From contig JAJRCY010000044.1 in assembly GCA_028678715.1 (NCBI GenBank), positions 1 through 7,061 of the forward strand: a stretch of 7,061 nucleotides of DNA, given 5' to 3'. The position numbers were made by a program, and so were the translations under genes. Positions 1 to 6,350 of this stretch are shown here, one piece after another (position 1 is the first letter of the stretch; the number at the start of each line of letters is the position of its first letter). Under the pieces are notes generated by a model that saw only the letters and a list, made by a program, of their open reading frames with translations, made no database searches and had not been told where the DNA came from. Source of the stretch: Methanomicrobiales archaeon (GTDB taxonomy: Archaea > Halobacteriota > Methanomicrobia > Methanomicrobiales > JACTUA01).

Positions 1-1
1 C

Positions 2-769
2 CTGGTCTCGGAGTTCATGCTGCAGCAGACGCAGGTGGGCCGGGTCGAGGAGAGGTTCCCGGGGTTTGTGGCCCGTTTCCCGGATGCCGCAACCCTGGCC
101 CGCGCACCGCTGCGGGAAGTGCTCGGCGCCTGGCAGGGACTGGGCTACAACCGGCGGGCGGTGGCCCTGCACCGCGCAGCGGTCCTCCTCGCAGAGCGGT
201 ACGGCGGCAGTGTGCCTAACGACCGGGACGCCCTCCTGTCCCTCCCGGGCGTGGGGCCGTCCACGGCTTCCGGGGTGCTGGCCTTTGCCTTCAACCAGCC
301 GGTGGCCTTTGTGGAGACGAATATCCGCCGGGTCTTCCTCCACCACTTCTTCCCGGGAAGGAATCGGGTCCCGGACCGGGAGATCCTCCCGCTGGTGGAG
401 GCCACGTTGGACCGGGACCATCCGAGGGAATGGTACTGGGCGCTCATGGACCTGGGTTCCGGGCTCCGGCGGCTGCCCGAGAATCCCAACCGGAGGTCCC
501 CGGCCCACCGGCCCCAGTCCCCGTTCCACGGTTCAGACCGCCAGTTCCGGGGGAGGCTCCTGCGGGCCCTCCTCCGGGAAGGGGCCCTGGATGCCGGGGA
601 GGCTGCAGAAATCACGGGATGCGCACCCGCCCGCCTGGCACGGATTCTTTCGAAGATGGAGAGGGAAGGATTCCTGGAAAGGACCGCGGGCGGCGGTATT
701 TGTATCAGGGATGCGGCGGGATCCCGCCAGGAGCACCCCCCCGGCCATTCCGGGAGCGGGAACTCCTGA
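2..769 (+). CDS. MutY-like A/G-specific adenine DNA glycosylase, Fe-S-less archaeal type, 5' end cut off by the window
   Basis: This is an HhH-GPD DNA glycosylase, probably a base-excision repair enzyme removing adenine opposite oxidised guanine. The reading frame is open from base 2, so roughly the first 40 residues are missing. Bases 8-31 encode SEFMLQQT, matching the MutY motif that carries the catalytic Glu (codon 11-13). The helix-hairpin-helix LPGVGPSTASG follows at about 242-274, then FVETNIRRV at about 308-334, where MutY has its catalytic Asp; here the codon (314-316) is Glu. The four-Cys Fe-S cluster that follows in MutY is absent: the matching stretch (NPNRRSPAHRPQSPFHGSDRQ, about 482-544) has no Cys. 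The C-terminus (about 548-709) looks like a winged helix (LLRALLREGALDAGEAAEI, then ARILSKMEREGFLERT) instead of the MutY NUDIX-like domain. I recall Fe-S-less relatives of this layout in archaea; true substrate specificity is inferred. Confidence 0.85.
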   Translation: MVSEFMLQQTQVGRVEERFPGFVARFPDAATLARAPLREVLGAWQGLGYNRRAVALHRAAVLLAERYGGSVPNDRDALLSLPGVGPSTASGVLAFAFNQPVAFVETNIRRVFLHHFFPGRNRVPDREILPLVEATLDRDHPREWYWALMDLGSGLRRLPENPNRRSPAHRPQSPFHGSDRQFRGRLLRALLREGALDAGEAAEITGCAPARLARILSKMEREGFLERTAGGGICIRDAAGSRQEHPPGHSGSGNS

Positions 770-821
770 AGCGCCTCCTGCCCCGCGGTTCGCAGGGCTA
801 TTAGAAAGCCTTATCAACCGG

Positions 822-841
822 ACCGGATACTTTCGTCCGGT
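822..841. repeat. Inverted repeat upstream of the FMN-protein gene
   Basis: ACCGGA (822-827) and TCCGGT (836-841) are perfect 6-base arms around an 8-base spacer, preceded by one more ACCGG copy at 817-821. They lie just before the likely start of the split-barrel gene. A weak BRE/TATA-like stretch (AGAAAG then CCTTATCA, 803-816) would place transcription start close to the second arm. The repeat could be an operator or simply chance in CCGG-rich DNA. Function is inferred and weak. Confidence 0.3.
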
Positions 842-857
842 GGTCGGCTTGGAGATT

Positions 858-1325
858 GTGAAGATCCCCCGGATGGAGAAGCAGGATTACGATGCCCTCA
901 TCTCGGAAGGGTACGTGAGCAGGATCGCGTTTATCGGCGACAGGTATCCCTACATTGCCCCGTTTCTCTATATCTTTGACGGCAATTTCATGTACTTCCT
1001 CTCGACCCGGTACGGCAAGAAGATCCGGTTCTTCCGCCAGAACCCGCATGTATCCGTCGAAGTGGAGCGGTACTCCGGCGACCTCTCCAGCTATACCTTC
1101 GTCACGCTCCAGGGGCACCTGGAGGAGGTGGAGGACGCCATCGAGAAGAAGATCATCCGGAAGAAGTTCGTGGAGATGATCCGGAAGAAGCACCTCTCCC
1201 CTAACATCATGGCTGCCCTGGGCCACATGCCCACGGAGCCCATTGAAGCGATTGCGAGCGAGGAGCGTTCCATTGTCTGGAAGCTGACCGGCGTCACCGA
1301 CATCGTGGCGCTCCGGAACCTCTAG
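858..1325 (+). CDS. Pyridoxamine 5'-phosphate oxidase-like FMN-binding split-barrel protein
   Basis: This predicted soluble flavoprotein of 155 residues belongs to the pyridoxamine-phosphate-oxidase-like split-barrel superfamily. Members bind FMN, F420 or related cofactors; the substrate here is unknown. Seen in the sequence: an N-terminal KIPRMEKQDYDALI, a beta-rich core with RYPYIAPFLYIFDGNFMYFL (residues 29-48), STRYGKKIRFFRQNPHVSVEVE (49-70), and VTLQGHLEEV (82-91), then a helical segment and a closing strand (ERSIVWKLTGV). Length fits the family. The frame stays open far upstream, so the start is uncertain. I chose GTG at 858 because remembered methanogen homologues begin with (M/V)KIP. 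TTG at 849, with a GGTG at 839-842 as possible ribosome site, and ATG at 873 are alternatives. It lies 88 bases after the glycosylase gene and 10 bases before the next gene, suggesting co-transcription with the latter. Confidence 0.85.
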   Translation: MKIPRMEKQDYDALISEGYVSRIAFIGDRYPYIAPFLYIFDGNFMYFLSTRYGKKIRFFRQNPHVSVEVERYSGDLSSYTFVTLQGHLEEVEDAIEKKIIRKKFVEMIRKKHLSPNIMAALGHMPTEPIEAIASEERSIVWKLTGVTDIVALRNL

Positions 1326-1335
1326 GCAGGGGACC

Positions 1336-2373
1336 ATGTCTCCGTGCCGGAGTATGCCATCCCGTTCCGGCCGGGGATGTCGTGCCCTCCTCATCGCGTT
1401 TCTCCTCCTCCTTCTTTCCCTCTCTGCAGGGGCGCATGTCCCGGTGGTCCTGGGCGAAGGGCATGATCCCGCCGCCCGCACCGTCCCTGACCCCCTGAAG
1501 TCCTGGGCGTTCTATGCCACGCTCCCCGGTGCCGGTGAACCGGACCTGTTCCGCTTCGAGATGCACCGGGGAGACCGGCTGGTGGTCTCCCTCCAGGTGC
1601 CGGATGCCCGGGGGTCGGTCCCCGTGCTGGTGGTCGTGGGACCGGGCCTCTCGTCATCAGGGATCCCGCCTCCCGGGGTGGAGGTCCCTCCCGGCTCTTC
1701 CGCGGTCGTCCTAGAGGGAGTGCGTCCCCCCCGGCCCTCCTATGAACCCTTTGCCCCGGGCGCCTCCTATCCCGTGGCAGCGCTGGATACTGTCGTGAAT
1801 GCCGACGGTGAGTACCGGGTGGCGGTGGTGGGGACAGGGGAGGACACCCGGTACGGGCTTGCCATCGGATACCGGGAGGAGTTCTCTCCCCTGGAATGGG
1901 TGATGGTTCCCCTCTCGGTCCTCCAGGCACGGGTGAACGAGGGCCAGCACCCGGCCCTGGTACTCGCCCCCCTCCTTCTCGTCCTGGTCTCCGGCCTTCT
2001 CCTCCTGGCCATCCGGAGGAAGGACGATCCACGGCTGCATTCTGCCGCGGGATGGTGCGCGGCGACCGCAGGGCTGCTCATGCTGGGGAGCGCAGCCGGA
2101 ACGCTGGTGCAGATGGGGATGGCCCTCGCGATCACCGGCCTGGCCGCAACCGCGGTCGTGACCGTGATCTTCATCCTTCTCTCTGCCCTCCCCGGGATCC
2201 TCTGCCTTCGGGTTGCCCTGGCCCGTACCCCGGGGTGGGGCAGGCGGGACCGCGTCATCCTGCTTGCCTCAGCCCTCCTCGCCATCGCCGCCTGGTCCGG
2301 GCTCTTGGCTGGTCCCCTCCTGGCCCTGGCCGCGGCTGCCCTTGCCCGGCCGCGGCCGGTACACGCTGCCTGA
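1336..2373 (+). CDS. Secreted-then-membrane protein of unknown function (signal sequence, extracytoplasmic beta domain, C-terminal membrane region)
   Basis: I do not recognise a named family for this 345-residue protein. A basic N-terminus (CRSMPSRSGRGCR) leads into a hydrophobic stretch at residues 17-33 ending in SAGA, consistent with a signal peptide or anchor. Residues about 34-200 look extracytoplasmic and beta-rich: HVPVVLGEG, DPLKSWAFYATL, LFRFEMHRGDRLVVSLQVPD, PVLVVVGPGL, then DGEYRVAVVG and YGLAIGYREEFSPLEW. The pattern of a binding or sugar-like beta domain without obvious catalytic residues is an inference. The C-terminal part has hydrophobic segments at about 206-226, 237-258, 262-290 and 306-336, joined by short basic loops (AIRRKDDPR, WGRRDR). 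It starts 10 bases after the flavoprotein stop and probably shares its transcript; AGGGGA before the ATG is a weak ribosome site. ATG at 1354 is an alternative start. Confidence 0.8.
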   Translation: MSPCRSMPSRSGRGCRALLIAFLLLLLSLSAGAHVPVVLGEGHDPAARTVPDPLKSWAFYATLPGAGEPDLFRFEMHRGDRLVVSLQVPDARGSVPVLVVVGPGLSSSGIPPPGVEVPPGSSAVVLEGVRPPRPSYEPFAPGASYPVAALDTVVNADGEYRVAVVGTGEDTRYGLAIGYREEFSPLEWVMVPLSVLQARVNEGQHPALVLAPLLLVLVSGLLLLAIRRKDDPRLHSAAGWCAATAGLLMLGSAAGTLVQMGMALAITGLAATAVVTVIFILLSALPGILCLRVALARTPGWGRRDRVILLASALLAIAAWSGLLAGPLLALAAAALARPRPVHAA

Positions 2374-2376
2374 TCA
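2371..2376. other. Abutting stop codons of convergent genes (TGATCA)
   Basis: The + strand membrane-protein gene ends with TGA at 2371-2373. The - strand permease gene ends with TGA read from 2376-2374. Together they form the palindrome TGATCA, with no intergenic base. Each transcript must therefore end inside the opposite coding region or later. No oligo-T run typical of euryarchaeal terminators is visible nearby on either strand. Confidence 0.9.
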
Positions 2377-3639
2377 GCCCGAGAAGACAGACAGGAACAC
2401 CCAGTATACCCCGGCCTGAAGGATCGTCAGCGGCACGCCCGCCCGGAGAAAGTCCCGGAACGTGAGGGTCTCGCCCTGCCGTTCCGCGTTCTGGATGATG
2501 ATCACGTTGGAGGCAGCTCCCAGGATCGACAGGTTGCCGGCGATCGTGGAGCCGGCCGCGAGCGCGAGGAGGGGTGCCGGGGAACCCCCCTGTCCCGCCA
2601 TGAGGGGGAGGACAAGGGCCACGAAGGGGACATTGGAGAGGAACTGCGGGAGGGTGATTCCGAGGAGCAGGATGACGCCTGTCCGGGAGAGGGAGGGCCC
2701 GGCCAGCCCCACGAGATCCTGGAAGAAGCCGGTGGTCCAGACCGATTCCATCAGCACGAACATGGAGGCAAAGAAGACGAGGGTGGGCCAGTCCACCCTC
2801 TTTACGAGTTCCCACCGGCGGGGGCTCCCCAGCAGGAGGGGCAGGGCGGCGAGGAGGGCGATGTGGGGGAGGGAGAGCCCCAGGGGAACCCCCAGGGTGG
2901 ACGTGGCGACAAGGATCCCGATCAGGAGGAGGATCAGCCCCAGGGAGAGCCGCGAGAGGCGGGCCAGGGCCGGGTCGGTGATGGCGCCCGCATCGACTGA
3001 GCAGGCCCGGTGGACGAATTCCCCCGGGTACAGCCACCGCAGGATCCCGTAGCTGAGCAGAAGGCAGAGGAGCGTGGGAACGGCCAGGGCGATGAGGAAC
3101 GTGACAAACGGGTTCGCCACCGGCCCTTCCACGGCGATCAGCAGGTTCTGGGGGTTCCCGATGGGGGAGAGGACCGATCCCGTGGTGACAGCAAAGGCCA
3201 GCGCGAGCAGCAGGACGCGGGCCGGGATCCCGTTCCGCCTGGCCACGGCGATGACGAGCGGAGTGCCGACAATCGCCAGGGTGTCGTTCATCAGGAGCGC
3301 CGAGAGGAGGCCAAAGGAGACGGTGAGGAGGAGGAGCAGCCGGTCATAGGTTGTGGCCCGGCTGAAGAGGCGGTGGGCCAGGTGGGAGAGGTACCCGCTG
3401 GCCTGGAGGGCTTCGCCGACGAGAAACATCCCGAAGAGAAAGAGCATCACGTCCATGCTCACGGAAGCAAGCGCCCGGGAGGGGGAGATGGACCCGGTGA
3501 TGAGGACCGCCACCGCCCCGGCCAGCATGATCTGCCAGATGCGGAGGGTGTACCTCCCCACCTGCCTGACAGCGATGGCCAGGAAGACCAGCACCACGAC
3601 GGCGAGGGGGACGAGAGCACCCGGGTCGCCCACCGTCAC
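2374..3639 (-). CDS. ArsB/CitMHS/SLC13-like ion-transporter-superfamily permease
   Basis: This polytopic membrane protein of 421 residues has roughly ten to eleven hydrophobic segments and is a member of the ion-transporter superfamily (ArsB, CitMHS, NhaD, SLC13 relatives). Two repeat halves are visible. The first has LLMNDTLAIVGTPLVIAVARR (116-135) followed by SPIGNPQNLL (158-167). The second has QFLSNVPFVALVLPLM (332-347) followed by GSTIAGNLSILGAASNVI (363-380). The paired NPQN/ASN signatures are the usual substrate and cation binding loops of this fold. The cytoplasmic basic turn GSPRRWELVKRVDWPTLVFF (271-290) is also typical. The GTG start at 3639 is preceded by GGAGGCGAT, a near-perfect ribosome site; no in-frame ATG is better. 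It is the last gene of the leftward operon, 27 bases after the GCS2-type gene. The substrate cannot be read from sequence; an organic or inorganic anion is plausible. Confidence 0.87.
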   Translation of the reverse strand: MTVGDPGALVPLAVVVLVFLAIAVRQVGRYTLRIWQIMLAGAVAVLITGSISPSRALASVSMDVMLFLFGMFLVGEALQASGYLSHLAHRLFSRATTYDRLLLLLTVSFGLLSALLMNDTLAIVGTPLVIAVARRNGIPARVLLLALAFAVTTGSVLSPIGNPQNLLIAVEGPVANPFVTFLIALAVPTLLCLLLSYGILRWLYPGEFVHRACSVDAGAITDPALARLSRLSLGLILLLIGILVATSTLGVPLGLSLPHIALLAALPLLLGSPRRWELVKRVDWPTLVFFASMFVLMESVWTTGFFQDLVGLAGPSLSRTGVILLLGITLPQFLSNVPFVALVLPLMAGQGGSPAPLLALAAGSTIAGNLSILGAASNVIIIQNAERQGETLTFRDFLRAGVPLTILQAGVYWVFLSVFSG

Positions 3640-3666
3640 GCGGCCATCGCCTCCCTCCCGTGCCTC

Positions 3667-4662
3667 TCAATCCACCATCCCGTAAGGGAGATTTGTCTTC
3701 AGGCAGAACGCGAGGTCCGAGAGGAGGTCTGCCAGCGGTTCGCCGTTGAGGGAACGGTCCCGGAGGGCCTCGGCCAGGCTGCCCTGCTCGATGCGGCGTG
3801 CCATGACCGGGAGAAACCGCCGCTCGTCCCGGGTGGCGGTTCCCCGGGCCCCTTCCATCAGCCGCTCCAGCTCCGGCTGCAGCCGGGAGGTGCCGTACTG
3901 GATCGCCGTCCCCAGCAGGCCGGCGATGTCCCCCGTGTCCCTGTCGATACCGGGATCCGGGTGCCGGAGCAGGGCCGAGAGAAAGGCCACCACCGCAAGG
4001 TCGGAGTGGATGCACTCCTGCTCATCGAGGGCACGGATCTCCAGGCATCCCGGTGCCGGCCGGTGGACCAGGGAGGCGGGGTCCGGGGCTGCCCCCTCTT
4101 CGGCCCCTCCCGCGGGTCCAGTGGCCGGTCGCATGACCTCCGGGATCCGGAGGAGCCGGTTATCGGCCGCCGGCTCCAGCCGTCCATCCACGAAAGGAGA
4201 GGCCGCGGAGACCGCCACCAGGTACGGGAGCAGGGCGAGGATCTTCCGAAAAAGCTCCTGCCCCTCCTCCTCGGTCCGGTACCCGGCGCGGATGTGCAGG
4301 CACTGGCTGTTCGCTATCCCATTCGTTTCGGAAAGGACCGGGTGCATGCCCAGGCCCAGCAGGGTATACCGGCAGCCCCTGGCCTGCTGGATCGCATGGA
4401 GGCCTGCCAGCAGCTGCTGCTCCCGCCCGGTAAGGGTCTCCCCGGGAGGCTCCGCCCGGATCCCGAGGAGATGGGGCGGGGACCTCCGGAAGATCCGGGT
4501 GCCGTGCAGCAGAGCCCCCTGCACCGGGTCCCTGCCCAGGTCCCGGATGGCCTGCTCTGCCTCGGGGAGCGGGTGCAGGAGCGGATCGTTGAGGGAGAAT
4601 TCGTGGAGCGTCTGCGGGATCCGGGGAATGGCGTCCGGATGGGGGGAATCTGCGGTGTGCAT
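3667..4662 (-). CDS. GCS2-type carboxylate-amine ligase (glutamate-cysteine ligase-like), shortened
   Basis: This 331-residue protein is a likely member of the glutamate-cysteine ligase 2 / YbdK-like family, enzymes that join a carboxylate to an amine using ATP. Recognisable blocks are TLHEFSLNDPLLHPLPEAE (18-36, the N-terminal acidic strand), YTLLGLGMHPVL (99-110), LLPYLVAVSAASPFVDGRL (144-162) and CLEIRALDEQECIHSDLAVVAFL (206-228). Family members I remember are clearly longer; here the region between PFVDGR and CLEIRA is short and Gly/Ala/Pro-rich (RPATGPAGGAEEGAAPDPAS, 178-197). The usual LQKH-like block also appears altered to SPPHLLGI (61-68). It may still be active with a different substrate, or be a derived or partly degraded member. 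ATG 4662 follows an AGGAT at modest spacing, with GGAGGT further upstream. It lies 27 bases after the ATP-grasp gene and 27 bases before the permease gene. Confidence 0.75.
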   Translation of the reverse strand: MHTADSPHPDAIPRIPQTLHEFSLNDPLLHPLPEAEQAIRDLGRDPVQGALLHGTRIFRRSPPHLLGIRAEPPGETLTGREQQLLAGLHAIQQARGCRYTLLGLGMHPVLSETNGIANSQCLHIRAGYRTEEEGQELFRKILALLPYLVAVSAASPFVDGRLEPAADNRLLRIPEVMRPATGPAGGAEEGAAPDPASLVHRPAPGCLEIRALDEQECIHSDLAVVAFLSALLRHPDPGIDRDTGDIAGLLGTAIQYGTSRLQPELERLMEGARGTATRDERRFLPVMARRIEQGSLAEALRDRSLNGEPLADLLSDLAFCLKTNLPYGMVD

Positions 4663-4689
4663 GACGCGATCCTGACCTCCCTGCCGGGG

Positions 4690-5571
4690 TTACCCGGGTC
4701 CCTCCCCCACCAGTGCGGCCACGATGCGCCGGTACAGGTCCGGGTAGGACTGGTCCTCGCCCCCTTCCAGGGACGGGTTGTCGTTCACCTCGATGACGTA
4801 GGGCGTCCCGTCGCACTCCTTGATGTCCACGCCGTAGAGCCCGCGGCCGATGGCCCGCGCTGCCGCAAGCCCGGTCTCGATGACGGGCCGGGGGACCTCC
4901 GGCGCGGGAACGCTCCGGACCGCGCAGTACACCAGGTGGCCGTTCACCGTGTCCTGGATCTTGAAGGTCTCGGACGGGATGATATACTGGGCTGCATACA
5001 GCAGCTTCCCGTCCAGGACCCCGATACGCCAGTCGTAGCTGCTGGAGAGGTACTGCTGGGCCACGATCCAGTCCGAGAGCTTGATGAACCTCTTCGCCAC
5101 CTTCAGGAACTCCTCCACGGAGTTCACCTTCTCGACCCGGAGGGAGAAGGAGGTGGACGGCTCCTTCAGGATCACGGGTGTGCCGAGAGTGGAAAAGACC
5201 TCCTCTGCACCCCCCCTCGTGATATCCCTTTTTCCGAGGAACCGGGTCTCCGGGACCCGCACCTGCCCGTTCATCAGGTGCAGGTACATGTTGACCTTGT
5301 CCGAGCAGACCTGGATGGAGACAGGGTCGTCGATGACCGGAATGCCGTGGAATTCAGCGAGCTTCGCGGCCACGTAGCTGATGTGCAGGGGGTCGGTCCG
5401 GCTCCGGATGAAGAGCCCGTCCACCCGGGCCACCTTCCGCACCTCCACGGGGAAGATGAAGTACACCGCGTGGCCCATGGCCTCTGCCTGGTCGCGGAGC
5501 CGGATCAGGGCGGTCAGCTGCTCGGAGCTGCCCATCACCTGCCGGTCCACGAAGACCCCGAGACTACCCAT
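4690..5571 (-). CDS. RimK-type ATP-grasp ligase
   Basis: This 293-residue protein of the RimK-like ATP-grasp fold forms amide bonds by way of an acyl-phosphate, typically adding glutamate or another amino acid to a carboxylate. Residues 1-85 form the pre-ATP-grasp domain (GSLGVFVDRQ, LFIRSRTDPLHISYVAAKLAE, GIPVIDDP). Then come CSDKVNMY (89-96), the nucleotide-binding lysine strand PVILKEPSTSFSLRVE (132-147), WIVAQQYL (168-175) and DWRIGVLDGKLLYAAQY (180-196). The metal-binding end is GLYGVDIKE (244-252) and YVIEVNDNPSLEGGEDQ (258-274), with D249, E261 and N263 as expected ligands. IEVNDNP with following GxED resembles RLAN-RimK fusion proteins rather than ribosomal S6 RimK. The ATG lies inside the 3' end of the upstream gene (8-base overlap), with GGAGG six bases before it. 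The acceptor substrate is unknown. Confidence 0.9.
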   Translation of the reverse strand: MGSLGVFVDRQVMGSSEQLTALIRLRDQAEAMGHAVYFIFPVEVRKVARVDGLFIRSRTDPLHISYVAAKLAEFHGIPVIDDPVSIQVCSDKVNMYLHLMNGQVRVPETRFLGKRDITRGGAEEVFSTLGTPVILKEPSTSFSLRVEKVNSVEEFLKVAKRFIKLSDWIVAQQYLSSSYDWRIGVLDGKLLYAAQYIIPSETFKIQDTVNGHLVYCAVRSVPAPEVPRPVIETGLAAARAIGRGLYGVDIKECDGTPYVIEVNDNPSLEGGEDQSYPDLYRRIVAALVGEGPG

Positions 5572-6214
5572 GGCACTCCTCCTCCATCACCTGGGAGAGG
5601 ATGGCCCGCTCCTCCCGTGCCAGGCTGGAGTACCTCACCGGCGTGAGGGAGGAGAGGGCGAACCGGTCTCCTGTCTGTGCGAAGATGCAGTTCACGAGGG
5701 GCAGGTGGAAGACCCGGTAGATCTCGGCGCAGAGAAGGCCCACCCCGTCCGGTGCCGAGGCCGTCTTCCCGAAGATGGCGGTCACCGGGAGGATCCCGGT
5801 CTCCTCGCCGATGGGCTGGTAGCAGAAGGGGTACTTGCCGCCGTTCGTGATGAACCGCACCACCCGGCCGGCGGTCTCCGCGTCCCTGACGACAGAGTAT
5901 TCGGAGGGATCGGCAAAGTAGTGGACCCCGTACAGGATTGCCGGGAGCGGCACCTGCCGGTCCGAGATCACCCACGGGAGTACCGGGATCCCGGCCCCCT
6001 CCGCCCGGGAAAGGCAGACCGGTACCACGTATGCCTCCAGCGTCTCGCGGGATGAGGGGACGGTGGCCTTCCCCTTCACCTCCAGGCTCACGATCCGGTA
6101 GTAGGTCTCGGTCTTGAAGGAGTAGTCCTCGCTGATCACATAGGTCGCGTGACCGATGTGCCGGAGGTGGATGGAGCCCGTGGTGAACGGGTCCTCCCGC
6201 TCCCCCTTATTCAT
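5564..6214 (-). CDS. RimK-like ATP-grasp N-terminal (RLAN)-type protein, stand-alone
   Basis: This 216-residue protein is encoded directly before the ATP-grasp ligase. By eye it matches the N-terminal RLAN domain that precedes RimK in bacterial fusion proteins. TYVISEDYSFKTETYY (24-39) aligns with the pattern I recall as NLCRDYSYLSRGYY. SLEVKGKATVPSSRETLEAY (43-62) aligns with SLLAEARGHRVIPSVRTL. The C-terminal half, IFGKTASAPD (147-156), AEIYRVFHLPLVNCIF (163-178) and ALSSLTPVRYSSLAREE (186-202), aligns with the FG...FPCPLL...PLSLHKL part. The middle (80-135: WVISDRQVPLPAILYGVHYF, RFITNGGKYPFCYQ) is less familiar and may be an archaeal insertion. The frame is open further upstream to 6454, but ATG 6214 has a strong AGGAGGTG seven bases before it and the upstream translation looks non-coding. 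It probably acts as a partner subunit of the ligase; no catalytic residues of its own can be named. Confidence 0.75.
   Translation of the reverse strand: MNKGEREDPFTTGSIHLRHIGHATYVISEDYSFKTETYYRIVSLEVKGKATVPSSRETLEAYVVPVCLSRAEGAGIPVLPWVISDRQVPLPAILYGVHYFADPSEYSVVRDAETAGRVVRFITNGGKYPFCYQPIGEETGILPVTAIFGKTASAPDGVGLLCAEIYRVFHLPLVNCIFAQTGDRFALSSLTPVRYSSLAREERAILSQVMEEECHG
5578..5582 (-). promoter_or_regulatory. Internal ribosome binding site for the ATP-grasp gene
   Basis: On the - strand GGAGG lies six bases before the ATG at 5571, inside the last codons of the RLAN-type gene (where it encodes part of a Glu run). This supports the chosen start. It also suggests that translation of the two proteins is tightly linked. 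Confidence 0.75.
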
Positions 6215-6221
6215 CAGGCAC

Positions 6222-6229
6222 CACCTCCT
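6222..6229 (-). promoter_or_regulatory. Strong ribosome binding site deciding the RLAN-type start
   Basis: AGGAGGTG on the - strand, seven bases before the ATG at 6214, is an almost complete match to the expected anti-Shine-Dalgarno partner. It fixes the start of the first operon gene and argues against the longer open frame reaching 6454. Confidence 0.85.
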
Positions 6230-6350
6230 GCCGCAGGGGAACAGGAACCAGGGATTCCCGCCCATGGATCGGAACCTCCCCTGGCGCTGCGGGGGAGGGG
6301 GGATCCGGGCCGGGAAGGAATGGAGAAGGGGTGCGCCACCGTGGTGTCCT

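Noticed and set aside
66..857. In-frame upstream extension of the split-barrel gene
   Set aside because: The translation over the glycosylase region is Trp/Arg/Ser/Pro-rich and meaningless, while the overlapping frame encodes clear HhH-GPD motifs. The recognisable split-barrel sequence starts near 858.
3010..5646. Open + strand frame of 878 codons opposite the permease and ligase genes
   Set aside because: It is antisense to three genes with clear family motifs. Its translation is rich in Gly, Asp, Arg, His and Pro with no domain, as expected for a shadow frame in GC-rich DNA.
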